From contig NZ_CP051217.1 of NCBI RefSeq assembly GCF_012516475.1, positions 806,001-870,000 of the forward strand: a stretch of 64,000 bases of DNA. Reading direction: 5' to 3'. This document shows, piece after piece, positions 34,433-45,785 of the stretch (its first letter is position 1; each line of letters begins with the position of its first letter). This DNA comes from Parasphingorhabdus halotolerans (GTDB taxonomy: Bacteria > Pseudomonadota > Alphaproteobacteria > Sphingomonadales > Sphingomonadaceae). The notes beneath the pieces are model-generated. The model was not told where the DNA came from. It did not search any database and saw nothing but the letters and a program-made list of their open reading frames with translations. The translations under genes were made by a program, and so were the position numbers.

Positions 34433-37102
34433 CTATGCTGCTTTCGGATCACGCGCTAGACTTCGCTTTACGCTGGGAGTGGTTTTGCTTAACCGCTTAA
34501 AATCTATGGCTTCAGCAAATTGAACACCGGTCTTGTCGCCTTCTGACCAGCAAGCTGTGGCAAAGCAGGCGTAATCTGGGGCCAATTCCAGCATCAGTTC
34601 GGTGCCAGGCGGAACATCCCAAAGCCCAACAACCAATGCGCCGTTAATGGCAATATTCCGGAGCTGCGCATCATATCTATAGTTGTCATGAATGACGGCA
34701 ATAGATCTCAGCACAGTGCGTCGCGGGTGGCGGCTGGATTTGAGTCCGGTTGGAACCAATGGCCCTCTGCCTTCAGCCAAAAGGGCTACAGCTTCATTTG
34801 CGACGAGGGGCTTACTGTAGATATACCCCTGAACGTGAGAGCAGCCCAAATCCCGAATCAGTGCCAGTTCGTCATGGGTTTCGGCACCCTCTGCGATTGT
34901 CTCCATATCCAGGGCTTCGGCCAGGGAAACAATGGATCTGATAATCGCTGCATTTCGATTGCCAGCAATGGAAGCGCCTCGCACAAAGCTCTGGTCGATC
35001 TTGATTTTGTCAAATGGTGCTTTTTTCAAGTAACTGAGAGAGGAATAGCCTGTGCCAAAGTCATCCAATGAAAGTCGGATGCCAATGGATTTGAGATTGG
35101 CAAACATTTGGTCAGTATTATCACCTTCATTCAGGAAAACGCTTTCGGTTATCTCCAGTTCCAACCGACCCGGGTCAAGTTGCGACCTCGAAAGCGCGTT
35201 CATCACAACCGCCGGAAACCCGGGATTGGCAAATTGAATAGGTGAGACATTGACCGCAATTTTGACATTCCTTGGCCATTTCGCCACTTCATCACAGGCG
35301 GTTCGCAAAGCCCATTCGCCGATTTGTGTAATGAGGCCGGCCTCTTCAGCGATTGGAATAAATACTGCCGGTGAAATATAACCTCGCACTGGGTGATTCC
35401 ACCGCAAAAGAGCTTCATATCCTGAAATCTCTTCGTTCGCGGTTGAAACTTGTGGCTGATAGACCAGATGAAATTGGTCCGCAGACAGCGCCTGTCTGAG
35501 TTCCTGTTCCAAATTTCGCCGGTCTTCCGCATCAGCATGCATGGTCCTATCGTAAAAGCGATGAATACCACGTCCACCATCCTTGGCTGCGTACAGCGCA
35601 AGATCGGCATTGCGAATGAGCGATTCGGTCGTTCCGCCATGTTCTGGAGCAATCGCAATTCCGATGGACGCACCTATTGTAATCTGAGTACCTTCGATCA
35701 TGTAAGGCTGCGTCAAAGTTGCAATTACCGCGTCGGCCAAGGATGCCAGAGGTTTCCGATCATATATATCGGGAAGTACGACTTTGAATTCGTCTCCCCC
35801 AATTCTGCCGGCATGACCTTGTGAGCCTATGACACGTTGAATTCTCTGGCTAACCTGTTTCAACAGCGCATCGCCAGCAGGATGTCCCAATGTATCGTTC
35901 ACCGTCTTGAAACGATCCAGATCGAGAAGGAACAATGCACAGGGCCGCGTAGCACCCATCTGGTCTATCAGGGCTTTTTCAAGAATCCCGAGCATTTGAA
36001 GCCGGTTTGACAATCCAGTCAAAGAATCGAATTGAGCGAGCTGCTTCACCTCGTCTTGCGACCTCCGCATAGCCGTCAAGTCGGTGCCGCTACCTCGAAA
36101 CCCCTGAAACTGACCATATGGCGAGAATATCGGATTGCCAGATAGCGACCACCAGCGCTCTTCTCCAAATATCACAGACTGAACAGAAATTTCTTTAAAT
36201 GCCGAGCGACTGGACAGATGGAACCCCAAAGTCCTTTCGCCGCTTGGCGAACTGGAAGCCGCTTCAAAAGGCGCAATCAAATTGGTCAATGATTGACCAA
36301 TGAGGTCTTCAAAAGTGTCGCTTGAATATTTCCGGATAGAATCGGAAATATAGATTATTTTGCCATCTCGATCCGTTTCCCAGAACCAACCCAAACCCGC
36401 ATTTTCATATTCCGTCAGCAGTAAGCTAGCCCGCTTTTCGCCCTGACGTTTTTCTATTATACGTAGATTGTCAGCGTGATCCCGGCGGATATGTTCTAAA
36501 GTCGCGACATAGGCTGCGGACACAAAAATTAAGAAAGCAAAGCCAAACGCAAAAAACGGCAACGCGAAAAACAGAACCGCTACCACACCGGTACTAAAAG
36601 AAACCCCAACGATCCGTTGTTTTCCAGCAATAATGGCGACAATCATTGTGGTAAAACATTGAAAAACGACGCAGGACGCTGCGAGCAGCGGCGATGATTG
36701 GAGGTCAATCAATGACAGCTGGAAAACAGCAAATGTGATTCCCGAAAGACAGGCAAAAACAAGCATGAATCGGAGTTGCAAATACGGTTGTAAAGTCTTG
36801 AATTTCTTGAATTTTGCGGCACCGCAGATACAAAGATCGAAGAAAAAGGTCGATGCGGCCAAGGACATCGTCATGGCATGCATTGATAGAGTCGCGTTCT
36901 GGTCCGCCAGATAGAGAAAGATCAATCCAGCGACTTTTACCAACGGGATCAAGGGCCAAAAACTTGATAAAGCCAATATATCATCGGCAATTCTTTGCGA
37001 CACGCTATCATTGTCGGACGATGGGACAATACCCAAACTCGTCCAACCCGCCAATTTGGCTGGTAATGGCTCAATACTGGCAGTATTACGTCGCAAATTC
37101 AT
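34433..37102 (-). CDS. Membrane GGDEF-EAL cyclic-di-GMP enzyme with PAS and C-terminal PilZ
   Basis: 889 residues. Membrane helices lie at about 40-200, then a PAS domain (about 235-345: GLGWFWETDRDGKIIYIS), GGDEF (RIGGDEF intact, no RxxD inhibitory site just before it), EAL (YEALLRW, DDFGTGYSSLSYLKK, AEGAETHDEL all intact) and a PilZ domain at about 785-875 (RHPRR and NIAING, the c-di-GMP ligand motif). Both synthesis and breakdown of c-di-GMP look possible, with feedback through PilZ. It probably controls motility or polysaccharide. The 223-bp gap upstream of it (37103-37325) is on the folP side and shows no gene. Confidence 0.93.
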   Translation of the reverse strand: MNLRRNTASIEPLPAKLAGWTSLGIVPSSDNDSVSQRIADDILALSSFWPLIPLVKVAGLIFLYLADQNATLSMHAMTMSLAASTFFFDLCICGAAKFKKFKTLQPYLQLRFMLVFACLSGITFAVFQLSLIDLQSSPLLAASCVVFQCFTTMIVAIIAGKQRIVGVSFSTGVVAVLFFALPFFAFGFAFLIFVSAAYVATLEHIRRDHADNLRIIEKRQGEKRASLLLTEYENAGLGWFWETDRDGKIIYISDSIRKYSSDTFEDLIGQSLTNLIAPFEAASSSPSGERTLGFHLSSRSAFKEISVQSVIFGEERWWSLSGNPIFSPYGQFQGFRGSGTDLTAMRRSQDEVKQLAQFDSLTGLSNRLQMLGILEKALIDQMGATRPCALFLLDLDRFKTVNDTLGHPAGDALLKQVSQRIQRVIGSQGHAGRIGGDEFKVVLPDIYDRKPLASLADAVIATLTQPYMIEGTQITIGASIGIAIAPEHGGTTESLIRNADLALYAAKDGGRGIHRFYDRTMHADAEDRRNLEQELRQALSADQFHLVYQPQVSTANEEISGYEALLRWNHPVRGYISPAVFIPIAEEAGLITQIGEWALRTACDEVAKWPRNVKIAVNVSPIQFANPGFPAVVMNALSRSQLDPGRLELEITESVFLNEGDNTDQMFANLKSIGIRLSLDDFGTGYSSLSYLKKAPFDKIKIDQSFVRGASIAGNRNAAIIRSIVSLAEALDMETIAEGAETHDELALIRDLGCSHVQGYIYSKPLVANEAVALLAEGRGPLVPTGLKSSRHPRRTVLRSIAVIHDNYRYDAQLRNIAINGALVVGLWDVPPGTELMLELAPDYACFATACWSEGDKTGVQFAEAIDFKRLSKTTPSVKRSLARDPKAA

Positions 37103-37325
37103 CAGAAAGGGCTAACGGTAAAGAGTTTCTATCTTCTTACTTTCGACGCCATGAATGGTAATTTTTGAACGCAGAGACAGTTCTCATGGAAGTCACTCGC
37201 TTGGAATGACCGCTATCGGGACCAATCACGGCAGTATTGAGCGAGCGGTTTTACGAATTGCCACGCAGGCGATTACCATAGTCTCGGACGCATGAACAAG
37301 AACAGCGGTCTGATTTTCCAATTAC

Positions 37326-38471
37326 CTAAACCCGCGCTGTAACCCCCGCATCGCGCATCCCGCGCCAGACTTGCGCCGCCTGCACCGTTTCCGGCACATC
37401 ATGAACCCGAACGATTTGCGCACCCTGTTGGATGGCATGAAGGGCAAGCGCGATAGAACCGCCCAGACGCTGGTCAACCGGCGCTTCTTTTGACAGGGCA
37501 CCGATCATGCGTTTGCGGCTCGCGCCGATCAGCAGCGGTTGGCCAAGCGCATGGAACATCGCAAGATTGTTCATCAACGCCAGATTGTCAGCGAGAGACT
37601 TTCCGAAACCGAGCCCCGGATCGACGATGATTTTTTCGCGCTCAAAACCGGCTTCGACAACATCGGCTATGCGTTGCTCCAGCCAATCGAAGGTCTCCGT
37701 AACAACATTGCCATACCCATTACCTTTGTGCGGATCTTTGCCGCTGGAAGGGGCGTGCATCAACACCACCGGTTTGCCAGAAACTCCGGCCACCTCAAGC
37801 GAACGTTTATCATGAAGAAGTGCTGATATATCATTGATAATATGCGCTCCTGCTGCGATGGCGGCCTCCATGACAGCGGCCTTGCGCGTATCGACCGAAA
37901 TCGCCGCGCCACAGTGCGTGAGCTTTTCAATCACTGGCACCACTCGCTTGATTTCGTCACCTTCCCAAACCGCTTCGGCCCCGGGACGGGTTGATTCACC
38001 GCCGATATCGATGATCGAGGCCCCAGCGGTAGCCATATTGAAGGCAGCGTCTATGGCAGCTTGCGGATCGCTCCCATTTTTTCCTGCATGCTTGCCACCA
38101 TCCGAAAAGCTGTCGGGCGTCCTGTTCAATATACCCATGACATGCGGCTGATCAAAACGGATCACCCGCTCGCCGCATTGCAATGGCGCATGCGGTCTGG
38201 TGAGATTTGCAAATAGCGCCGTCGCGCGTTCAGCCAGCGGCTCAACCATTTTTTCCAACAATTGCGGCCATTGCTCAACGGGTACCAGCGCCCGGGCGGA
38301 TTTTCCTTCATCTATCGTCGTACATTCAATCTGAGAAAACCACATCAAACTGTTGTTTAGACGACTATTTTGTTCATCAAAATACTGTGGATTATCCAGA
38401 AACCCGACAGGCTTCATATAGATTTTGGAATGTGCCGATTGAGCCTCCATCTGTTCCATGAAGTCGGCCAT
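37326..38471 (-). CDS. folP: Dihydropteroate synthase with N-terminal extension
   Basis: 381 residues from MADFMEQME at 38471, one base after the ccrM stop. Condenses dihydropterin pyrophosphate with p-aminobenzoate in folate synthesis. The TIM-barrel core shows MGILNRTPDSFSDGG, DIGGESTRPGA, SVDTRKAAV and DPGLGFGKSLADN. About 110 residues precede the core; such an extension is known in alphaproteobacteria but its role is not clear. The tight junction implies translational coupling with ccrM. Confidence 0.94.
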   Translation of the reverse strand: MADFMEQMEAQSAHSKIYMKPVGFLDNPQYFDEQNSRLNNSLMWFSQIECTTIDEGKSARALVPVEQWPQLLEKMVEPLAERATALFANLTRPHAPLQCGERVIRFDQPHVMGILNRTPDSFSDGGKHAGKNGSDPQAAIDAAFNMATAGASIIDIGGESTRPGAEAVWEGDEIKRVVPVIEKLTHCGAAISVDTRKAAVMEAAIAAGAHIINDISALLHDKRSLEVAGVSGKPVVLMHAPSSGKDPHKGNGYGNVVTETFDWLEQRIADVVEAGFEREKIIVDPGLGFGKSLADNLALMNNLAMFHALGQPLLIGASRKRMIGALSKEAPVDQRLGGSIALALHAIQQGAQIVRVHDVPETVQAAQVWRGMRDAGVTARV

Positions 38472-38472
38472 T

Positions 38473-39657
<1,185 letters not shown>

Positions 39658-39691
39658 TCATCCCCTTTTTGTTTCCAGCCGCGATCAGGGT

Positions 39692-39853
39692 GAGTCCATC
39701 GCAGCTAACGGTCAAGGCCGTTAACTTAGGTTAAAGGCGTATCTTTATGGTTAACGGGAATTGAAAAAGGAGAACGAAACGAGTCCGCCACCAGATATAG
39801 AGTCCCGCCGTACGTCGTGGACTCAATCCCTAGTGGTGTGACAAAAAGGACTC
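39692..39853 (-). promoter_or_regulatory. GANTC cluster and paired TTAA upstream of ccrM
   Basis: GANTC at 39692, 39781, 39800, 39820 and 39849, four of them within 73 bp. TTAA-N6-TTAA at 39721-39734 is one base short of the CtrA box spacing. This 231-bp gap between rnhB and ccrM holds nothing else and gives ccrM its own promoter. Methylation of its own promoter is known for ccrM in Caulobacter. Confidence 0.65.
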
Positions 39854-39882
39854 GATTGGCGATTTTAATTTGATATTTGCGA

Positions 39883-40464
39883 CTAAATGAGTGCGATCTG
39901 CGCAACTGGCGCAAAACTTTTCCGGTGCAGCGGCGTCGGGCCGTATTTGCGGAGCGCAGCGAGATGCTCCGCGGTCCCATAACCTTTGTTCCGCTCCCAA
40001 CCATATTCCGGATATTGCACTGCCGCCTCAATCATCAGCCGGTCGCGATGTTCCTTGGCGATGATGGAAGCGGCGGAAATACAGGGGTGGAGGGCATCAC
40101 CACCAATTATCGCGATCGCCTCATGATCCCATTCAGGCAAGCGATTACCATCGACCAGAACATGATCCGGTCGCGCCACCAGGCCGTCAGCAGCACGGGT
40201 CATAGCCAGCATGGTTGCTTGCAATATATTAATGGAATCAATCTCCAACTGATCGCATAAAGCAATGGAGAATATAGTTTTTTCCAGAATTTCGAGCTCT
40301 AAAGTCGCGCGTTTTTTTGCACTAAGTTTCTTGCTGTCATCCAGACCGATTATGCCGTGACCATCGGGCAATATCACAGCAGCGGCGACCACCGGACCAG
40401 CCAGCGGTCCCCTGCCCGCTTCGTCGACGCCTGCAATTGTCTGCACGATCAATTGATTCTCCAC
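39883..40464 (-). CDS. rnhB: Ribonuclease HII
   Basis: 193 residues; cuts RNA in RNA-DNA hybrids, including single ribonucleotides in DNA. The catalytic acidic residues are in [13 protein letters not shown] (residues 13-25) and in VLVDGNRLP, with [12 protein letters not shown] following. The start is GTG at 40464, overlapping the end of the thiD fusion by 16 bp. The length is normal for the family. Last gene of the glmM operon. Confidence 0.95.
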   Translation of the reverse strand: MENQLIVQTIAGVDEAGRGPLAGPVVAAAVILPDGHGIIGLDDSKKLSAKKRATLELEILEKTIFSIALCDQLEIDSINILQATMLAMTRAADGLVARPDHVLVDGNRLPEWDHEAIAIIGGDALHPCISAASIIAKEHRDRLMIEAAVQYPEYGWERNKGYGTAEHLAALRKYGPTPLHRKSFAPVAQIALI

Positions 40465-41600
40465 GGAGGATACCGACGGTTTTCACCGGCATGATACAGA
40501 CAAATGATATTGCCATGCGGATCGCGTAGCCGTGCCTCGCGCCAACCCCAGCTTTCATCTTGCGGCATTCGATCAAAGACGATGCCGGTTTCAACAAGCT
40601 CTTTTACCCAGGCATCCAGAGCCAGGCTTTCAAAATAAACGACAGCATCATTGGGTGACTCTGAACCAGAATGAATCGAGAAAGTTGCGCCATTTCCTGC
40701 CTCAAAACGGGCATAGCCGTTATCCGGGCTATCAACAATTTGTCGCAGCCCGAGCTTTTTATAAAAATCAACGGAGGCAGTATAATCGGAAGAGCCTACG
40801 GTCACCTGATTAAAGGAAATACCCGGGACGACCTCATCCTCATCCCAGAAATCGCGGACCTGCTGGTGCCCCAGTGGGCCATTACCTTCACCAAAATGAG
40901 GCGCTTCCAGCAAGGCAAGCCTGACAAAGCGGATCGCTCGATTGAAGGCTTCAACCAGCGGCAAGCCCTGCCCCATTCCGCAAGCCAGAGCGCTCGCTAA
41001 TGTACAGCCCGTTCCATGCGTGTCGCTGGTATCAAATCTTTTGCCTTCAAGGCTGGTGACCAAGCCCTTTGGCGAATAAAGTCGGTCCACAATGCGTTGT
41101 CCTTCACCATGCCCGTCTTTCAAAAGCAGATGGCAACCATGACCGAGAACCGCCTCTTTGCCGCCGAGTGCTTCAAGTTCGGGTATATTAGGCGTAACGA
41201 CGCTGGCTAGCGCCATCAGACTGCCAAAAGCGGCGATTGTGGCTTCATCGGCTAGCGTGCTACCGCTGGTCGCAACCATCACTGGATCGAACACAATAGG
41301 CACGCTGACCCGTTCCAGATAATCCGCGACGGCAGTCGCTGTCCCGGCGCTTCCAATCATTCCGATCTTTATCGCATCCACCCCAATATCGCGGACCACG
41401 GCATCTATCTGCGCAATCACAGTCTCGGTCGGGATTAAATGCACCGCATCTAACCCAATTGTATTTTGTGCCGTCACCGCCGTTATAGCGGTCATCGCAT
41501 ATCCACCGAGCATGGTGATGGTCTTGATGTCCGCCTGAATGCCAGCGCCGCCGCCGCTGTCTGACCCTGCTATGGATAAAATGCGGGCCGGAGCGATCAT
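40449..41600 (-). CDS. thiD: Fusion of HMP/HMP-P kinase (ThiD) and a VOC/glyoxalase domain
   Basis: 383 residues in one frame. Residues 1-260 are ThiD, phosphorylating hydroxymethylpyrimidine for thiamine: [26 protein letters not shown] and the catalytic [11 protein letters not shown] ([10 protein letters not shown]). Residues about 270-383 are a VOC domain ([24 protein letters not shown] and [12 protein letters not shown]) of the glyoxalase/bleomycin-resistance fold. The link DEDEVVPG is short. A natural fusion or a lost stop between two adjacent genes are both possible. Overlaps the preceding gene by ATGA. Confidence 0.88.
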   Translation of the reverse strand: MIAPARILSIAGSDSGGGAGIQADIKTITMLGGYAMTAITAVTAQNTIGLDAVHLIPTETVIAQIDAVVRDIGVDAIKIGMIGSAGTATAVADYLERVSVPIVFDPVMVATSGSTLADEATIAAFGSLMALASVVTPNIPELEALGGKEAVLGHGCHLLLKDGHGEGQRIVDRLYSPKGLVTSLEGKRFDTSDTHGTGCTLASALACGMGQGLPLVEAFNRAIRFVRLALLEAPHFGEGNGPLGHQQVRDFWDEDEVVPGISFNQVTVGSSDYTASVDFYKKLGLRQIVDSPDNGYARFEAGNGATFSIHSGSESPNDAVVYFESLALDAWVKELVETGIVFDRMPQDESWGWREARLRDPHGNIICLYHAGENRRYPPWRIN

Positions 41601-41797
41601 ATGGCCATGCCGAAAAATATTACCAGAATACCGATCAGCAGGACTGCGATGATCACCCCCAGCGTCAGTATAATATTTCTACGATTGGCGAGATACCACT
41701 CCGGCGCGAGGATTTTTATCCCCACGCCGATTGCAACTGGCATGAACAGGATCATCACAGCTATTGCTAAAACAATGAGGAATATCTCGGCTATCAA
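41597..41797 (-). CDS. Small two-helix membrane protein
   Basis: 66 residues with two hydrophobic helices (about 3-28 and 42-64) joined by LAPEWYLANRRN. It overlaps the thiD fusion start by ATGA and follows DUF1272 by 5 bp, so it is part of the glmM operon. No known motif. The overlap and conserved tight packing make it a real gene. Confidence 0.75.
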   Translation of the reverse strand: MIAEIFLIVLAIAVMILFMPVAIGVGIKILAPEWYLANRRNIILTLGVIIAVLLIGILVIFFGMAI

Positions 41798-41802
41798 TAT
41801 GC

Positions 41803-42030
41803 TTATCCTTTAAATTTCCGCTCGCCCGAAGCCGGATATTTTTTCAACAATTCAATAGATCGAATGGGTCGCGGTTCAAATCCACCGCCACAATTCGGGC
41901 ATATATGGGCCAGTTTGCCTTTTACGCAATCATCACAAAAGGTGCATTCAAATGTACAGATGTTTGCTCCCGGCTGATCTGCGGGCAAATCAACGCCGCA
42001 GCTTTCGCAATCTGGGCGCATTTCCAGCAT
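41803..42030 (-). CDS. DUF1272 zinc-ribbon-like protein
   Basis: 75 residues from MLEMRPDCESCG at 42030; an upstream Met at 42060 lies within glmM and is rejected. Eight cysteines in CESCG, CTFECTFCDDC and CPNCGGG form zinc-binding pairs as in DUF1272, a family of unknown function. It starts just after the glmM stop (2 bases) and so is probably coupled to it. Confidence 0.88.
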   Translation of the reverse strand: MLEMRPDCESCGVDLPADQPGANICTFECTFCDDCVKGKLAHICPNCGGGFEPRPIRSIELLKKYPASGERKFKG

Positions 42031-42032
42031 AT

Positions 42033-43370
42033 TCAGGCAGCCTCTTCCACAACGGAACAAATTCGATCCACAACAGTGTTAACTTGATCAGAATTATCGC
42101 CTTCCGCCATAACACGGATCAGGGGCTCGGTGCCGGATGCGCGAATAACCAATCGACCTACGCCGTCGAGTTCCTTTTCCGCTTCAGCAATGACAGATAT
42201 TACCTTCTCGTCAGCCAATGGATCGCCACCACTATAACGAACATTTTTGAGAAGCTGCGGAACTGGATCAAAAAGATGCAGCAATTCACTGGCTGGCTTG
42301 CCGCTTTCCACGAGCTCAGCCATGACTTGCAAGGCCGCGATTGTGCCATCGCCGGTTGTTGCGTGATCGAGCAATATCATATGACCAGATTGCTCACCGC
42401 CGACGTTAAATCCGCCCTTTTTCATTTCTTCCAGCACATAACGATCGCCCACTTTTGAGCGAACGAGATCGAGTTTTTGAGAATTTAAAAATCGCTCCAA
42501 CCCCAGGTTGGACATAACCGTTGCAACAATTCCGTCACCGGTGAGCAAGCCATTTCGACTCCAACTCCAGCCAATAAGAGCCATGAGCTGGTCGCCATCA
42601 ACAATCTTACCCTTCTCATCGACCACAATCAGCCGGTCAGCATCACCATCCAGTGCAATTCCTATATGTGCGCCGCTCGCGACGACCGATTCCTGCAGAG
42701 CTGCAACATCTGTGGAGCCGCATTTATCATTTATGTTTTTGCCGTTCGGATCGACACCGATGGTGATGACTTCCGCCCCCAATTCCCAGAATGCCGAAGG
42801 GGCGACCTGATAGGCGGCACCATTGGCACAATCGACCACAACCTTCAGTCCGTCGAGACGGATATGGTCTGGTAACGACATTTTGACTGCATGAATATAC
42901 CGCCCGCGTGCATCCTCAAATCTCCGCGCCCGACCGATATCAGACGCCGCCGCCAGTTTTGAAGGTTCGTCCAGATAAGATTCGATTTTCAATTCATCTT
43001 CGTCGGATAGCTTGAATCCGTCAGGGCCGAAAAGCTTGATCCCATTGTCATGATATGGATTATGGCTAGCAGAAATCATTACACCCAAATCTGCCCGCAT
43101 GGATCGCGTCAGCATCGCAACCGCGGGAGTTGGCATGGGTCCAACTTGCACCACATCCATCCCGACACTGGTAAAGCCGGCAACCAGCGCATTTTCCATC
43201 ATATAGCCCGACAGGCGGGTGTCTTTCCCAACCACAACCCGGTGTCTATGGTCCCCACGCAAAAAATGGCGTCCGGCGGCCTGACCGACCTTCATGGCTA
43301 TTTCGGCCGTCATCGGGTGTTGATTGGTAAGACCTCTGATACCGTCCGTACCGAAGAATTTCTTTGTCAT
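42033..43370 (-). CDS. glmM: Phosphoglucosamine mutase
   Basis: 445 residues; interconverts glucosamine-6-P and glucosamine-1-P for UDP-GlcNAc, needed for peptidoglycan and lipopolysaccharide. The phosphoserine loop is [13 protein letters not shown] near residue 100, the metal loop DGDADRLI near residue 243, and the sugar-binding GEQSGHMI near residue 325; the phosphate-binding [12 protein letters not shown] is at the C-terminus. First gene of a tight minus-strand operon through rnhB. Confidence 0.96.
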   Translation of the reverse strand: MTKKFFGTDGIRGLTNQHPMTAEIAMKVGQAAGRHFLRGDHRHRVVVGKDTRLSGYMMENALVAGFTSVGMDVVQVGPMPTPAVAMLTRSMRADLGVMISASHNPYHDNGIKLFGPDGFKLSDEDELKIESYLDEPSKLAAASDIGRARRFEDARGRYIHAVKMSLPDHIRLDGLKVVVDCANGAAYQVAPSAFWELGAEVITIGVDPNGKNINDKCGSTDVAALQESVVASGAHIGIALDGDADRLIVVDEKGKIVDGDQLMALIGWSWSRNGLLTGDGIVATVMSNLGLERFLNSQKLDLVRSKVGDRYVLEEMKKGGFNVGGEQSGHMILLDHATTGDGTIAALQVMAELVESGKPASELLHLFDPVPQLLKNVRYSGGDPLADEKVISVIAEAEKELDGVGRLVIRASGTEPLIRVMAEGDNSDQVNTVVDRICSVVEEAA

Positions 43371-43572
43371 TCCAAGTGTTTTCCCTCTTTATCTGTTCGC
43401 CATCAATTCGCGTATCCCTGTAAGCGGCTTTAGACCATCCTCTAGGCCCAGACCAAGAGACAAATCTATTTTCACAGGCTTTGGCTATGTACGGTCAAAC
43501 ACACTAAGGGCTTGCCAGCACCTATCGTCGCTGTATCACTAACCAAACGCAGGTCTGGTTCGGGGAAGCTCA

Positions 43573-44793
43573 TTGAAAAAAGCGCTTATTATACTGGCGG
43601 CATTGATATTGGGGATTGTCGCCGGTTTGAGCTTTGGATCAAGCGCGGACTGGCTGGTCACTAGCGCCGACGTCGTTGGCACGATGTGGCTTAATGGACT
43701 GCGCATGACTGTCATCCCGCTCGTTTTTACTCTCCTTGTAGTAGGCATCGCCAAAGCTGCATCAATGGCGCGAGCGGGCCGGATGACCGCACGCGCAATC
43801 GCTTTCATGATTTTCATATTATGGTGCTCCTCGGCGATGGCGGCGATTGTGACGCCCGCGTTGCTGGAGATTTTTCCTTTGGATAGTGGCGCTGCCGAGG
43901 CATTGCGCTCCGCATTAGGCAGCGTCGAACCGGCTGGCGATGTCCCACCATTCAGCGATTTCTTGCGCGCAATCATTCCCACAAATCCGATTGCTGCCGC
44001 CGCAGAAGATGCAGTTTTACCGCTCATGGTCTTTGCACTCGCCTTTGCTTTTGCGATAACCCGGTTACCGGAAAAACCCCGCACGCTGCTCACGGATTTT
44101 TTTGAAGCAATGGCCGATGCTTTATTGATCCTGATCCAGTGGGTATTGCTGCTTGCCCCTATTGGTGTGTTTGCCTTGGCGCTCGTCGTTGGTGCCAAAG
44201 CCGGAGCGGCAGCGTTTGGCGCGCTGCTGCATTATGTTTTAATCGTCAGTGCCATCGGTGCAGTGATCTGGATTGCGAGCTATCTGCTGACCTTGGTGGG
44301 AGCCAAACGCAACCCAGTCGCATTTTTCCGGGCTTCTGCCCCGGCACAGGCAGTGGCAATTTCCACACAAAGCTCGCTCGCATCACTACCGGCGATGGTG
44401 AGTGGCGTTAAAGCAATGGGTGTCGGAGAACGCTCCGCGGATGTGGTGCTTCCGATCTCGGTCGCGCTGTTCAGAGCCACTGGGCCTTGCATGAACCTAG
44501 CGGTCGCGATTTATGTCGCCCATCTCATGGGAATAGAATTATCGGTCAGCGCTCTGGCTATCGGTGTAGTTGTTGCTGCGATCACAACGATGGGCGCGGT
44601 CAGCCTGCCGGGATCGGTCAGTTTCATTACCTCCATAGCACCGATTGCGCTGGCAATGGGCTTGCCGATTGAACCGCTTGCTTTGCTTTTGGCGATTGAG
44701 ACCTTTCCTGATATTATGAGGACAGTGGCCAATGTCAGTATGGATATGAGCGTAACTGCAACAGTCGCGGCACGTGAAGGAGATATTGAATGA
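43573..44793 (+). CDS. Dicarboxylate/amino acid:cation symporter (DAACS family)
   Basis: 406 residues, inner membrane, about 8 helices plus re-entrant loops. The serine-rich signature is seen in [12 protein letters not shown] near residue 262; the second substrate region is in [21 protein letters not shown]. Relatives carry glutamate, aspartate or C4-dicarboxylates with Na+ or H+. The start is TTG at 43573 after GGGGAA. It overlaps the aldo/keto reductase start by ATGA. Substrate not determined. Confidence 0.88.
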   Translation: MKKALIILAALILGIVAGLSFGSSADWLVTSADVVGTMWLNGLRMTVIPLVFTLLVVGIAKAASMARAGRMTARAIAFMIFILWCSSAMAAIVTPALLEIFPLDSGAAEALRSALGSVEPAGDVPPFSDFLRAIIPTNPIAAAAEDAVLPLMVFALAFAFAITRLPEKPRTLLTDFFEAMADALLILIQWVLLLAPIGVFALALVVGAKAGAAAFGALLHYVLIVSAIGAVIWIASYLLTLVGAKRNPVAFFRASAPAQAVAISTQSSLASLPAMVSGVKAMGVGERSADVVLPISVALFRATGPCMNLAVAIYVAHLMGIELSVSALAIGVVVAAITTMGAVSLPGSVSFITSIAPIALAMGLPIEPLALLLAIETFPDIMRTVANVSMDMSVTATVAAREGDIE

Positions 44794-45782
44794 AATACCG
44801 TAAACTGGGCGCTGAACTGGAAGTGTCCGCACTCGGCCTTGGTTGCATGCCAATGGCGGGAATTGGCAAAGGTATGTATGGCGAGGCCAACACAGCAGAG
44901 TGCCTTGCCACACTCGATCGCGCAATTGAACTTGGCATCACTTTCTTTGATACAGCAGAAGTTTACGGCCCTTACCGGAACGAAGAATTATTGGGTCAGG
45001 CTATAAAAGGGCGCCGTGACAGGCTCGTCATTGCCACTAAATTCGGATTTGATTTGACCAATCCCGTCAAGATCGGGGTGGATTCATCCCCCGCCAACGT
45101 GCGGCGCGCCTGCGAAGGATCACTGCAGCGCCTTGGCATTGATACGATTGATCTGTTTTACCAGCACCGCGTCGATCCCAATGTACCGATAGAAGAAACC
45201 GTAGGTGCAATGGCCAATCTGGTTACTGAAGGAAAAGTACGTTATCTCGGGTTATCTGAAGCGGGTGCTGATACAATCAAGCGCGCCAATAGAACACACC
45301 CTATCGCAGCCTTGCAATCAGAATATTCTTTGTGGGAACGCAGCATTGAAGAGGAAATATTGCCGCTGTGTCAGGATTTGAACATCGGCTTTGTTCCCTA
45401 TAGCCCCCTTGGCCGTGGCTTCCTGACCGGACAAATTACGAGCCGGGATGATCTGGCTGATGATGACTACCGCTTGCGTGATCCGCGCTATTCGGAAGAG
45501 AATTTCGATCAGAACCTGAAGATGGTGGACGTCGTCAAAGAAATTGCAAGCAACCATGGCTGCTCCGCAGCGCAAGTCGCACTCGCCTGGTTGTTGGCGC
45601 AGGGCGATTTCATTGTCCCGATCCCCGGCTCCAAGCGCCGTGCCACTCTGGAAGACAGCATGGCCGCCGTTGACGTGACATTGACCGACGATGATCTTGA
45701 TGCATTGGAAAAAGTCGCACCAATGGGCGGCACCGCCGGCCCCCGATATGGTGAAGCCATGATGTCGATGGTGCGTCTCTAA
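44790..45782 (+). CDS. Aldo/keto reductase
   Basis: 330 residues, NADPH-dependent TIM-barrel reductase. The catalytic tetrad is visible: Asp in [10 protein letters not shown], Tyr in the same motif, Lys in IATKFGF and His in FYQHRVDP. The NADP site [12 protein letters not shown] is near residue 275. It belongs to the YajO/AKR13-like group acting on aldehydes. Translationally coupled (ATGA) to the symporter upstream, which hints at a shared substrate family. Confidence 0.9.
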   Translation: MKYRKLGAELEVSALGLGCMPMAGIGKGMYGEANTAECLATLDRAIELGITFFDTAEVYGPYRNEELLGQAIKGRRDRLVIATKFGFDLTNPVKIGVDSSPANVRRACEGSLQRLGIDTIDLFYQHRVDPNVPIEETVGAMANLVTEGKVRYLGLSEAGADTIKRANRTHPIAALQSEYSLWERSIEEEILPLCQDLNIGFVPYSPLGRGFLTGQITSRDDLADDDYRLRDPRYSEENFDQNLKMVDVVKEIASNHGCSAAQVALAWLLAQGDFIVPIPGSKRRATLEDSMAAVDVTLTDDDLDALEKVAPMGGTAGPRYGEAMMSMVRL

Positions 45783-45785
45783 AGC

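Noticed and set aside
41860..41890. A tRNA-like GGTTCAAATCC motif
   Set aside because: It lies inside the DUF1272 coding region and no acceptor stem or anticodon arm can be drawn around it.
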